A DNA stretch of 64,000 nt, taken from CAZYFH01 sp965197395. Its GTDB lineage: Bacteria; Acidobacteriota; Vicinamibacteria; Vicinamibacterales; UBA8438. Made by a program: the position numbers and the translations under genes. The notes beneath the pieces were generated by a model. It did not search any database. It was not told the DNA's origin and saw nothing but the letters and a program-made list of their open reading frames with translations. Numbering within the stretch: the stretch's first letter is position 1; the number at the start of each line of letters is the position of its first letter. Location of the stretch: assembly GCA_965197395.1 (NCBI GenBank), contig CBDANB010000007.1, positions 62,001-126,000 on the forward strand, given 5' to 3'. This document shows, one piece after another, positions 25,037 to 32,687 of the stretch.

Positions 25037-26053
25037 ATGCCTGAGACCGTCACCGCCACCACTAACACGCCACTGGACATCGACATGTTTCGCGGCGGCG
25101 CGCTTGCCGTGCGCAGCGTGGTGGGCGGGGCCCTCATGGGGCTGGCCAACCTCATTCCCGGCATCTCGGGGGGGACGATGTTGCTGGCGGTGGGCGTGTA
25201 TCCGCAGTTCATCGCCGGCGTGGCGGAGGTGTCGACCTTCCGGTTTCGGCCGAAGGTCGTGCTCATGCTCGTGTGTGTGGCCGGGGCCGCCGGCGTCGCA
25301 ATCGTTGGGTTTGCCCAGCTGGTCGGCGGGCTGCTCGATCAGCACGAGTGGGCCATGTATAGCCTGTTCATCGGGTTGGCGCTCGGCGGCGTTCCGATCC
25401 TGTGGCGCATGGTGCATCCCGTCGACCGTTCCGTCGTCCTCAGCGCGGTCGTCGCCGTTGGCGTGTCGGCGCTGCTCGCGGCGGTCGACCCGGAGCGCGT
25501 CGCGAGCGACGGGGGACCCAGTGGGACCGCGTACGCCATGAGCATGGTGGCGGGCTTCTCCGGCGGGTCGGCGATGATCCTGCCCGGTGTCTCCGGCGCC
25601 TATCTCTTGCTCATCCTGGGTCAATACCGGCCGGTCGTGGAGGCGGTCGCCGCGGCCGCCGACGGCGCGCGCATCGGGGCGTGGGCGGTGGTCGGACAGA
25701 CGCTCCACGTACTGGTGCCACTGGCGATTGGTGTTGCTGTCGGAGTCATCGGTGTGAGCAACATCGTCAAGCGACTGCTCGCGACGTACCGGCGCGCGAC
25801 ACTCGGCTTTCTGCTCGGGCTGCTCGTGGGTGCCGTGTTCGGGCTGTGGCCCTTTGCCGTATCCGTGTCTCCGCAGGTCGGCGATGTCGTCCGGGGCGTC
25901 GAGCTCACCACGCCGGCGATGGTGGCTGAGGTCCATCCTCGGTACTACGCACGGGTGCCGGTGGCTCCATCTGTCGGGCGGCTCGGCGCCGGTGCCGCGC
26001 TGGCTCTTCTTGGCTTCGGAGTCTCCACCGGGATCTCGCGCTTCGGCAAGTAG
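25037..26053 (+). CDS. DUF368 membrane protein, probable undecaprenyl-phosphate translocase
   Basis: 338 residues with about eight to nine membrane helices. The N-terminal signature GALMGLANLIPGISGGTMLLAVGVYPQFI and the internal repeat GGSAMILPGVSGAYLLLILGQY are the two re-entrant SGGT/SGxY elements that define DUF368. Known from other bacteria: DUF368 proteins (PopT) recycle the C55-phosphate lipid carrier across the membrane, partly redundantly with DedA-family proteins. Assignment to that role is by family. It starts 45 bp after cutA and is followed by a phosphatase gene 38 bp later. Confidence 0.88.
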   Translation: MPETVTATTNTPLDIDMFRGGALAVRSVVGGALMGLANLIPGISGGTMLLAVGVYPQFIAGVAEVSTFRFRPKVVLMLVCVAGAAGVAIVGFAQLVGGLLDQHEWAMYSLFIGLALGGVPILWRMVHPVDRSVVLSAVVAVGVSALLAAVDPERVASDGGPSGTAYAMSMVAGFSGGSAMILPGVSGAYLLLILGQYRPVVEAVAAAADGARIGAWAVVGQTLHVLVPLAIGVAVGVIGVSNIVKRLLATYRRATLGFLLGLLVGAVFGLWPFAVSVSPQVGDVVRGVELTTPAMVAEVHPRYYARVPVAPSVGRLGAGAALALLGFGVSTGISRFGK

Positions 26054-26091
26054 CGGTTCTTTCCGCATCTGATAGGATTTTCTTAGCGCGG

Positions 26092-28152
26092 ATGGCTCGA
26101 GATCGGGCGCCAGGCTTCGTTCGGGCACTGGCCACGTCGTGGCCGGCGCGGTTCCTGCTGCTCGGGCTCGTCACCAAGCTCCTGCTCCTCCCGTCTGGGC
26201 TACGCACGCAGCCCGCGCTCGGCTGGGTCGACACGGCCGCGTCACTCGCGCTGGCCGTTGGCCTCGGCTATTACCTGATCCAACTGCTCGTCCGGCTGCA
26301 GCGTCGGTTGCTGTGGCGCGTGCGGCGACGACTGATCCTGTCGTACGTGTTTGTCGGCTTCATCCCCGTGCTCCTCATCACGGCGTTCTTCGTGCTTGTG
26401 GGTGCGCTCTCGATGGTGTCAACCAGCTCGTATCTCGTGCGGCTCGAGCTGGACGACATCGTCACCGATGCCGGCGTTATCGCGGAGGGCATCGGTCGGG
26501 AGGTCGCCGATGGAGCGAGCGCGGAGGTCGTCCTCGCGCGATGGCGAGCCGCCGTGCGCCGGGACTACCCCGAGCTGGGTGCGGTCGTCCTCGGGCGATC
26601 AGGTGTGCCGAACGTCGCGGTCGGTTGGTGGCGCCACGCGGCGCCACCCGGCCACGTGCCCGCGTGGGTCGCTCCGCAGGGGTTCTCCGGCATCGTGACG
26701 GTCGCAGGCGATGCGACCGATGACACCGTGGTGCTCGTGGCACGCGCCACGCGCCGCGTCGACGGCGGCGGCGACGTGCTCGTCGATATCCCGGTGGAGG
26801 GCGCCGTGCTCGCGAACATCTCGGCGGTCACGGGCATCGAAGTCGAGGACGCGACGATTGCGGTGACCGACGCACCGGCGGGCGCAGCGTCCAGTCTGGA
26901 CGGCACGCGGGGGGCCGGCGCACCCACCGAGTTTGCCTCGGTTGACGGACTGGCCTGGGTCGCGTTCCTCGAGCGCACCGATTGGACCACCGGTGACCCC
27001 GGCTCAATCAACCTGGACATCCGCGTGCCGCCGCGGGCCTTCTACCAGCGGGTGTTCGGTACACAGGCGCGCATCGGCGACGTCAGCGTCGGATACATTT
27101 TTCTGGTACTGCTGGGCGCGGTTGGGGGACTGTTCCTCGTCATGCAGGTCGCGGCCCTCATCATGGGCGTGGCACTGGCCAAGTCCATTACGGGGTCCGT
27201 GCACGAGCTCTTCACCGGCACCGAGCGTGTCCGCCGGGGTGATTTTCGTCATCGCATTCACATCGCCTCCCGCGATCAACTCGGCGAGCTCGCTGACTCG
27301 TTCAACGCGATGACCGCCAGCGTTGAGGGGTTGCTCGAGCAGGCCGCGGAGAAGAAGCGCCTGGAGGAGGAGTTGCGCATCGCGCGGGAGATCCAGATGT
27401 CGTTGCTGCCACGCGACACGACATCGATCCCGGGTCTGACGGTGACGGCGGTGTGTATTCCGGCGCGTGAGGTCGGGGGTGACTACTACGACTTCGTTCG
27501 GCTGGGTGAACGACGCCTGGGCATTCTCGTGGCCGACGTGTCCGGCAAAGGCACGTCGGCGGCGTTCTACATGGCGGAGCTCAAGGGGCTCATCCTCAGC
27601 CTGAGCCAGATCTACGAGTCACCGAAGCGCCTCCTGATCGAAGTCAACCGAATCCTGGCGGCCAATCTGGATAGCCGGAGCTTCATCACGATGACCTATG
27701 CCGTCGTTGACCTCGACAGCCGGACCCTCACATATGCGCGGGCCGGCCACACGCCGCTTATTTTCGTGCCGGGCGGTGCGCCCGCCACAGCGCAGGTCCT
27801 GATCCCGGACGGGCTGGTATTGGGGCTCGACGGTTTCGAGGCCAAGTTCGACACGCTGCTCGAAGAGCGGTGTTTGCCCATCGGGGGGGGCGATCTCGCG
27901 GTACTGTTCACGGATGGCATCACCGAGGCGATGAATGAGGAATCGGACCTGTTCGGCGAAACCCGCCTGAGTCGGTTGCTCGAGGAGCACGCTAACCTGT
28001 CGTCGGAGGACCTCCGACAGCACGTGCTCAACGACGTCGAGGCGTTCGTCGGCGCCGCTGACCAGCACGACGACATGACGATGGTGCTCGTGAAGGTCGA
28101 CGCGGCAATCCCGCGGCACGTCCACACGCGCACGCGGGCTGCCGCGGTCTGA
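26092..28152 (+). CDS. Membrane sensor with HAMP and SpoIIE-type PP2C phosphatase
   Basis: 686 residues. Two N-terminal helices (about 20-45, 56-70), a third (about 82-110), an extracytoplasmic sensor (about 115-330), a helix (about 335-362), HAMP (about 363-415), a coiled-coil linker with AREIQMSLLPRD, then a PP2C domain: EVGGDYYDF (about 460), VADVSGKGTSAAFYMA, YARAGHTPLIF, LFTDGITEAMNEE, QHDDMTMVLVKV. Metal-binding Asp residues are present. By family it dephosphorylates anti-sigma-factor antagonists in partner switching; a STAS protein at 38.9-39.3 kb is one candidate substrate, but there is no adjacent partner. Its stop is 2 bp before the next start. Confidence 0.92.
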   Translation: MARDRAPGFVRALATSWPARFLLLGLVTKLLLLPSGLRTQPALGWVDTAASLALAVGLGYYLIQLLVRLQRRLLWRVRRRLILSYVFVGFIPVLLITAFFVLVGALSMVSTSSYLVRLELDDIVTDAGVIAEGIGREVADGASAEVVLARWRAAVRRDYPELGAVVLGRSGVPNVAVGWWRHAAPPGHVPAWVAPQGFSGIVTVAGDATDDTVVLVARATRRVDGGGDVLVDIPVEGAVLANISAVTGIEVEDATIAVTDAPAGAASSLDGTRGAGAPTEFASVDGLAWVAFLERTDWTTGDPGSINLDIRVPPRAFYQRVFGTQARIGDVSVGYIFLVLLGAVGGLFLVMQVAALIMGVALAKSITGSVHELFTGTERVRRGDFRHRIHIASRDQLGELADSFNAMTASVEGLLEQAAEKKRLEEELRIAREIQMSLLPRDTTSIPGLTVTAVCIPAREVGGDYYDFVRLGERRLGILVADVSGKGTSAAFYMAELKGLILSLSQIYESPKRLLIEVNRILAANLDSRSFITMTYAVVDLDSRTLTYARAGHTPLIFVPGGAPATAQVLIPDGLVLGLDGFEAKFDTLLEERCLPIGGGDLAVLFTDGITEAMNEESDLFGETRLSRLLEEHANLSSEDLRQHVLNDVEAFVGAADQHDDMTMVLVKVDAAIPRHVHTRTRAAAV

Positions 28153-28156
28153 CGCC

Positions 28157-29104
28157 GTGGACGACCTGACCGTCATCTTCCGCACCCAGTCCGGCATCGA
28201 GGCCCACGTCGTTCGCGGATTGCTCGAATCCCACGGGTTCGAGACGTTGCAGAGCGCCGATACGCCTCACGCGATGCTTCCGCTCTCGCTAGACGGGCCC
28301 CGCGAGGTCCGCCTGTCGGTGGGGGCGGATATGGCGGGGGCGGCGGCGCGCGTGATCGCCGAGTTTCGAGAGGAGGTGGACGCGCGCCTCGTCCTCATTC
28401 GCGACGAGTGTGCCGCGCTCGAGGGTGCGCTCGGCTACCGGTTCGCCGATCGAGGCCTGCTCGAGCACGCCCTCACGCATCGGTCACGTGCGCACGAAGA
28501 TGCCAGCGGCGGGGTAGCCGACAACGAATCACTGGAGTTTCTCGGCGATGCCGTGCTCGGCCTGGTGATTGCGGACCTGCTGTTCCGCGAGTTTCCCGAG
28601 CACGACGAAGGGTGGAAGTCGAAAGTCAAGGCGACACTCGTGTCGGCGCCGACGCTGGCTCGCCTGGGCGAGCAGCTCGACCTCGGCACCTACTTGCTGC
28701 TCGGTCGTGGCGAGGAGAAGAGCGGTGGCCGGCGAAAGCCCTCGCTGCTCGCGGACACGTTCGAGGCCGTTGTCGCGGCTATCTACCTCGACGGCGGGCT
28801 GTCGGCGGCGGCCGCATTCATCGAGGCGGGGTTCGGGTCGGCGTTGGACGATGTCCGGTCCCGTGGGGCGTCGGACGCGATCGCTGCGGACGCCAAGTCG
28901 GCTTTGCAGGAATGGCTCCAAGCTCGGGGTCGGCACCTCCCCGAGTACCGACTCGTCGCGGAGGCGGGGCCCGGCCATCGAAAGGTGTTCACCGTCGAGG
29001 TGCGGGCGGGCGGCGAGGGAATCGCCCGTGGCGAGGGGCGCAGCAAGAAAGAGGCTGAGCAGCAGGCCGCGCGGCGGGCGCTCGACGGGCTCAACCCGAC
29101 GTAG
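28157..29104 (+). CDS. rnc: Ribonuclease III with N-terminal DUF2007 domain
   Basis: Double-strand-specific endonuclease for rRNA and mRNA processing, 315 residues where about 230 is usual. Residues 1-75 (VIFRTQSGIEAHVVRGLLESHGFET ... EVRLSVGADMAGAAARVIAEF) match the small DUF2007 signal-transduction-like domain, which is normally a separate protein. Residues about 88-235 are the RNase III core with NESLEFLGDAVLGLVIADLLF and the downstream Asp/Glu of ADTFEAVVAAIY. Residues 245-313 are a dsRNA-binding domain (KSALQEWLQ ... EGRSKKEAEQQAARRAL). GTG start at 28157. No stop or plausible restart separates the two parts, so the fusion looks real. Confidence 0.92.
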   Translation: MDDLTVIFRTQSGIEAHVVRGLLESHGFETLQSADTPHAMLPLSLDGPREVRLSVGADMAGAAARVIAEFREEVDARLVLIRDECAALEGALGYRFADRGLLEHALTHRSRAHEDASGGVADNESLEFLGDAVLGLVIADLLFREFPEHDEGWKSKVKATLVSAPTLARLGEQLDLGTYLLLGRGEEKSGGRRKPSLLADTFEAVVAAIYLDGGLSAAAAFIEAGFGSALDDVRSRGASDAIAADAKSALQEWLQARGRHLPEYRLVAEAGPGHRKVFTVEVRAGGEGIARGEGRSKKEAEQQAARRALDGLNPT

Positions 29105-29115
29105 CCCGTCTACAC

Positions 29116-30291
29116 CTAATCGATTTCGATCAGACCCCAGGACTTCCGCGCGGGCGGCGTTTCACGAACCGTCGCCTGGGCGGGCGCGTCGGCCACCGCC
29201 ATGGCCGGCTCTAGGAAGGGGAGCCGCGTGACGGCATACTCCTGGACCTCGCGGGCCAGGTCGCTGTCGTCCGGCGCCACTGGCCGGCAATGCAGTCGCA
29301 CCCAGAGGCGCATGAGCGGGTCGCTGTAGCTGTAGCGTTTCTGACGGACCGTGACGAGGTCGACGTCCTCCAGCCACGACAGGTAGTCCTTGGTCGATCC
29401 GGGCGTGCGCCCAAGCCGGTGCGCGATGGACGTCAGCGTCAGCGGCTCCTCCTCGGCCAGGACCAGCAGGATGGCCTTCAACGCGCCGTATCCGCGCGCG
29501 CGGTGAAGCCGTAACTCATAGCAGAACCGACAGGTCCAGCTCAATGGCGCGCCCGGCGTCAGGAGTGCGGCGAGCGCGCTCACGGGGTCGCCAGCGCTGG
29601 CGCCGTCCGTCGTGGCCAGCGCGGTGACCAGGGCGTCGGTATACGCGGGTCGACCATCCGCGAGTGCGTGCACCATCCGGCCGAGATCGTTCCGTTCCGC
29701 CTCGTCGCGGCCCACGCCGCGCGACCGAAGCGCGCCGATCACCTCGTCCGGCGAGAGCGGGGGGAGGTGAATCACCTCGAATCGTTCGGGTACGTCGCGG
29801 AGAAGCCGGTGGGTGCGTCTCACGTAGCGACTCGTCAGCACGAACCGGTTCTGGCTGTGATTGAGCGCCTCCAGGAACTCGCGCAGAACACCTCGGAGAC
29901 CGGGGAAGCTCTCAAACGTCCGCAATTCGAGTAGCTCGTCGATGAGGAACGTGGGGTCACCCGTCTCCGGTCGGCCGCGCTGGGACAAGAAGCGGAGCAC
30001 TGTGTCGAACGCGGCCCGTGCGGTGCGCCGCTCGCCCCTGAACATCGTCGGGTCATCGCCAATCGTGTAGGGCGAGGCGGCGGTGACCGCTGCGAGGAAG
30101 CTCTCTGGTGTCGACACAACGCGCTCGGCATCGATGTACTGACTGCGCCCGTCGCCAAGCAGCTGCGAGAGCCGTATCAACAGCGACGTGCGGCCGCTGC
30201 CGCACCCGCCGAGGACGACCGGAATACGCGACGGCGCGGCGTCCAGTGCGGACAGGACTCGGCGCTCGATGTGTGGGCGTTCCGGAATCAC
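29116..30291 (-). CDS. AAA/STAND-like ATPase with winged-helix C terminus
   Basis: 391 residues. Walker A GGCGSGRTS at 28-36, Walker B TFLIDE at 114-119, a sensor-like FVLTSRYVRRTHRLL (S/T-R) at about 150-164, then a helical lid. Around 250-262 there is CRFC, a possible metal knuckle. A winged helix (LTSIAHRLGRTPGSTKDYLSWLEDVDLVTVRQKRYSYSDPLMRLWVRLH) follows at about 290-340. This matches the archaeal-type ATPase/DUF234-like families that are often orphan regulators. Substrate unknown. It faces away from purA; TTGACA on the minus strand near 30349-30354 may be its -35. Confidence 0.75.
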   Translation of the reverse strand: MIPERPHIERRVLSALDAAPSRIPVVLGGCGSGRTSLLIRLSQLLGDGRSQYIDAERVVSTPESFLAAVTAASPYTIGDDPTMFRGERRTARAAFDTVLRFLSQRGRPETGDPTFLIDELLELRTFESFPGLRGVLREFLEALNHSQNRFVLTSRYVRRTHRLLRDVPERFEVIHLPPLSPDEVIGALRSRGVGRDEAERNDLGRMVHALADGRPAYTDALVTALATTDGASAGDPVSALAALLTPGAPLSWTCRFCYELRLHRARGYGALKAILLVLAEEEPLTLTSIAHRLGRTPGSTKDYLSWLEDVDLVTVRQKRYSYSDPLMRLWVRLHCRPVAPDDSDLAREVQEYAVTRLPFLEPAMAVADAPAQATVRETPPARKSWGLIEID

Positions 30292-30495
30292 GCGAGTCCC
30301 TTTATGCGAGATGCGGATGAAGAGACTAGACCTTAAGAAAGGGTGACTGCCTTGTCAATCGAAACTCGGTCGAGAAAAAAGATCTTTTGACGCTTGACAT
30401 CCTCAGTCGAGCGTTGTCCAGTCGCGAGCGACGCATCAGCGCGCAGCGCGCGGTCGCACGACCGCCCTACGTCGCGGGGTGCGCGAAAAGCCTTC

Positions 30496-30504
30496 TGGTA
30501 TCAT
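30496..30504 (+). promoter_or_regulatory. Extended -10 candidate for purA
   Basis: TGGTATCAT, an extended -10 (TG-N-TATcAT), ends 15 bases before the purA ATG. A start site about seven bases later would give a leader of only about 9 nt. No good -35 lies 17 bp upstream, as is usual for extended -10 promoters. A separate TTGACA at about 30395 is too far away to pair with it. Confidence 0.35.
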
Positions 30505-30519
30505 CGAGCGTTTGGGCGA

Positions 30520-31845
30520 ATGACGATGACGTCTGTAGACAACCTCGCGATCGTCGGTGCGCAATGGGGTGACGAAGGCAAGGGCAAGGTCGTTGACTTG
30601 CTCACGCCGGGATTCTCCGTCGTGGCGCGGTCGCAAGGCGGCCACAACGCCGGACATACCGTGCTCGTTGACGGGACGCAGTTCGTCTTGCACCTCGTCC
30701 CGTCCGGGATTTTGCACCCGGGGGTGACGTGCGCGATCGGCAATGGAGCGGTCATCGACCCGAGCGCGCTTTTTGTCGAGATCGACGAGCTCGCCTCGCG
30801 TGGCATGAATGCCAGCGGGCGGCTAATCGTCAGCGACCGTGCGCACGTCATCCTGCCGTATCACCGGGATGTCGAGCAGGTGGCCGAGCAGCGACTCGGG
30901 TCCCGGCGAATTGGCACGACGTCGCGCGGCATCGGACCGAGCTACGAGGACAAGGCCGGCCGGCGGGGCGTTCGGGTTGGGGACCTGGCGGATGGCGACC
31001 CCGAGGGGCGTCTGGCGGCCCTGATTCGCCACAACGTCGAGACCCGAAATCAGCTAGTTGCGGGGAACTCGCTCGACTGGCGCGCGGTGCACGCGGACGC
31101 TGTCGGCGCGTGGACCCGGCTGCGACCGCTCGTGGCCGACGTGTCGCGATATCTGCAGACGGCGATGCGGGAGGGACGGCGGATCCTGTTCGAGGGGGCC
31201 CAGGGGGCCATGCTCGACGTTGACCATGGCACCTACCCCTACGTCACCTCGTCGAATGCGACAGTCGGCGGCGTCTGCACCGGGCTTGGGATCGGCCCGG
31301 GGGCGATCGGGTCCGTGCTCGGCATCGCGAAGGCCTACACGACGCGGGTAGGCGCCGGGCCGCTGCCCACTGAGATCGAAGGCGCCGAGGGTGACCGGCT
31401 CCGGGAGGCCGGGCGCGAGTACGGCGCTTCGACCGGGCGGCCCCGGCGCTGCGGATGGTTCGACGCGGTCATCGTGCAGCACGCCGTGCGGGTCAACGGG
31501 ATCGACGCGCTTGCAGTCACCAAGCTGGACGTCCTCGACGACGTCAGCGAGATCCGCATCTGCACTGGATATCGCTGTGGTGACCAGCGGCTGTCCGATC
31601 CACCCGCCAGCATCGATCGGCTCGCCGACTGTGTTCCGGAGTACGAAACCGTACCCGGCTGGTCGGGGAGAGGCCGGACGGCCGGTGTTCGCCGCGAGGC
31701 GGATCTGCCGGCCGAGGCGCGCCGCTATCTGGATCGCCTGGAGGAGCTGAGCGGGGCGCCGATCAGTATCGTGTCGACCGGCTCGGACCGTGCGCACACC
31801 ATCGTGCGCGCCGGCTCCCTCGTCACCCGTTGGATTCCAATCTAA
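30520..31845 (+). CDS. purA: Adenylosuccinate synthetase
   Basis: Makes adenylosuccinate from IMP, aspartate and GTP, the first committed AMP step. 441 residues from ATG 30520 (a second ATG six bases later is equally possible). N-terminal P-loop GAQWGDEGKGKVVDLL, GGHNAGHT, QGAMLDVDHGTYPYVTSSNA (signature 2), GVGPLPTE-like region GAGPLPTEIEG. All active-site blocks are present. An in-frame extension upstream of 30520 is not conserved and is rejected. Monocistronic, followed by a hairpin repeat. Confidence 0.97.
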   Translation: MTMTSVDNLAIVGAQWGDEGKGKVVDLLTPGFSVVARSQGGHNAGHTVLVDGTQFVLHLVPSGILHPGVTCAIGNGAVIDPSALFVEIDELASRGMNASGRLIVSDRAHVILPYHRDVEQVAEQRLGSRRIGTTSRGIGPSYEDKAGRRGVRVGDLADGDPEGRLAALIRHNVETRNQLVAGNSLDWRAVHADAVGAWTRLRPLVADVSRYLQTAMREGRRILFEGAQGAMLDVDHGTYPYVTSSNATVGGVCTGLGIGPGAIGSVLGIAKAYTTRVGAGPLPTEIEGAEGDRLREAGREYGASTGRPRRCGWFDAVIVQHAVRVNGIDALAVTKLDVLDDVSEIRICTGYRCGDQRLSDPPASIDRLADCVPEYETVPGWSGRGRTAGVRREADLPAEARRYLDRLEELSGAPISIVSTGSDRAHTIVRAGSLVTRWIPI

Positions 31846-31880
31846 GACGGGGCTTTGCCCCGGACCCCCGCGGGCGCTCC
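31844..31880. repeat. Dispersed hairpin repeat, copy 1
   Basis: AAGACGGGGCTTTGCCCCGG then ACCCCCGCGGGCGCTCCG, directly after the purA stop. It holds a GGGGC-TTT-GCCCC hairpin. A second copy, differing at about five positions, is at 35741-35778 after a cupin gene start. REP-like palindromic elements of this kind are common in GC-rich genomes; a terminator role for purA is possible. Confidence 0.6.
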
Positions 31881-31891
31881 GCTGCGATTGG

Positions 31892-32569
31892 TCAGGCCGG
31901 CCCGACGGGCTCGGCGTGCTCGAGGCAGAACGAATCGAGCGCGTCCGCGTCGCTTTCGAACTCGACACCTGCGCGATAGAAGCCGCCGCTGTCCTTACCG
32001 GGCCGTAGCTCGAATCGACACCACGCGATGGCGGCACGACAGCGGACGGCCGCGCTTGCCGTCTCGAGCGACACCCGCACGCGCTGATACGGCCGCAGGG
32101 CTCTGCCGAGGACGACCTGGGCGCCGATGCTGGACATGTCGATCACGGTCGCGGGGTCACCGTCGACCTTGATGTCAACGCCAGCGCGGAGCGTGAATCG
32201 CGCGGCCCGGCGCGTCCCGTGGTAGTCCAGCGACGGGGCGCCCGACACCGGCCCGTCGTCGGCGCCCGCGCGAGGGGGAGCCGTCGCGATGGTGCGCACA
32301 TGGTCGTTATCGTCGGACAGTACACGAATCTCCACGCCGGACAGCGTGGCGTCGTTCTTGATGCGGTTGATGAGCGCCGCACCGCGCGGTGTCGCTGCGA
32401 AGAACCGCTCGATCACGATGACGGAGGGGTGTCGCTCGGTGATCGTCGCGAGCGCGTCGAGCGCATCCGTGTCCGCGAACGTCAGCAGCTCCGCTCCCGC
32501 ATCGAGGCGCGCGACCAGACCTGCGACGCGCTCCAGCGGGGCTACGAGAACCATCGGCGCGGCGGTCAT
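31892..32569 (-). CDS. PilZ-domain protein with response-regulator-like N terminus
   Basis: 225 residues. The first half (MVLVAPLERVAGLVARL ... HPSVIVIERFFAATPRGAALINRIK) looks like a degenerate receiver fold without the phospho-acceptor Asp pattern. The second half is PilZ: RxxxR in TRRAARFTLR and the DMSSIG box (D/N-x-S-x-x-G), so cyclic di-GMP binding is plausible. ATG at 32569 chosen; a GTG at 32617 in the same frame is an alternative. It is divergent from the M2 peptidase gene. Target is unknown. Confidence 0.75.
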   Translation of the reverse strand: MTAAPMVLVAPLERVAGLVARLDAGAELLTFADTDALDALATITERHPSVIVIERFFAATPRGAALINRIKNDATLSGVEIRVLSDDNDHVRTIATAPPRAGADDGPVSGAPSLDYHGTRRAARFTLRAGVDIKVDGDPATVIDMSSIGAQVVLGRALRPYQRVRVSLETASAAVRCRAAIAWCRFELRPGKDSGGFYRAGVEFESDADALDSFCLEHAEPVGPA

Positions 32570-32621
32570 TCGGGCAGTGTACTCGCAGCCCGCGATGAAA
32601 GTCGCCCGTTCGCTCACCCCC

Positions 32622-32654
32622 TATAATGGGATCGCGTCATTGCGATCGCGTCAT
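32622..32654 (+). promoter_or_regulatory. TATAAT -10 and direct repeat upstream of M2 peptidase
   Basis: A consensus TATAAT (32622-32627) lies 60 bp before the peptidase ATG. The predicted start site falls in a perfect 10-bp direct repeat, ATCGCGTCAT at 32631-32640 and 32645-32654 (14-bp period), which could bind a regulator. No consensus -35 is seen at 17 bp. Confidence 0.5.
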
Positions 32655-32687
32655 ACGGTGACGCCGCCGTTCAGAGGAGTCCCCATC

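Noticed and set aside
29116..30291. Defence-type STAND NTPase
   Set aside because: No nuclease, protease or TIR effector domain and no neighbouring defence genes; a winged helix at the C terminus fits an orphan regulator better.
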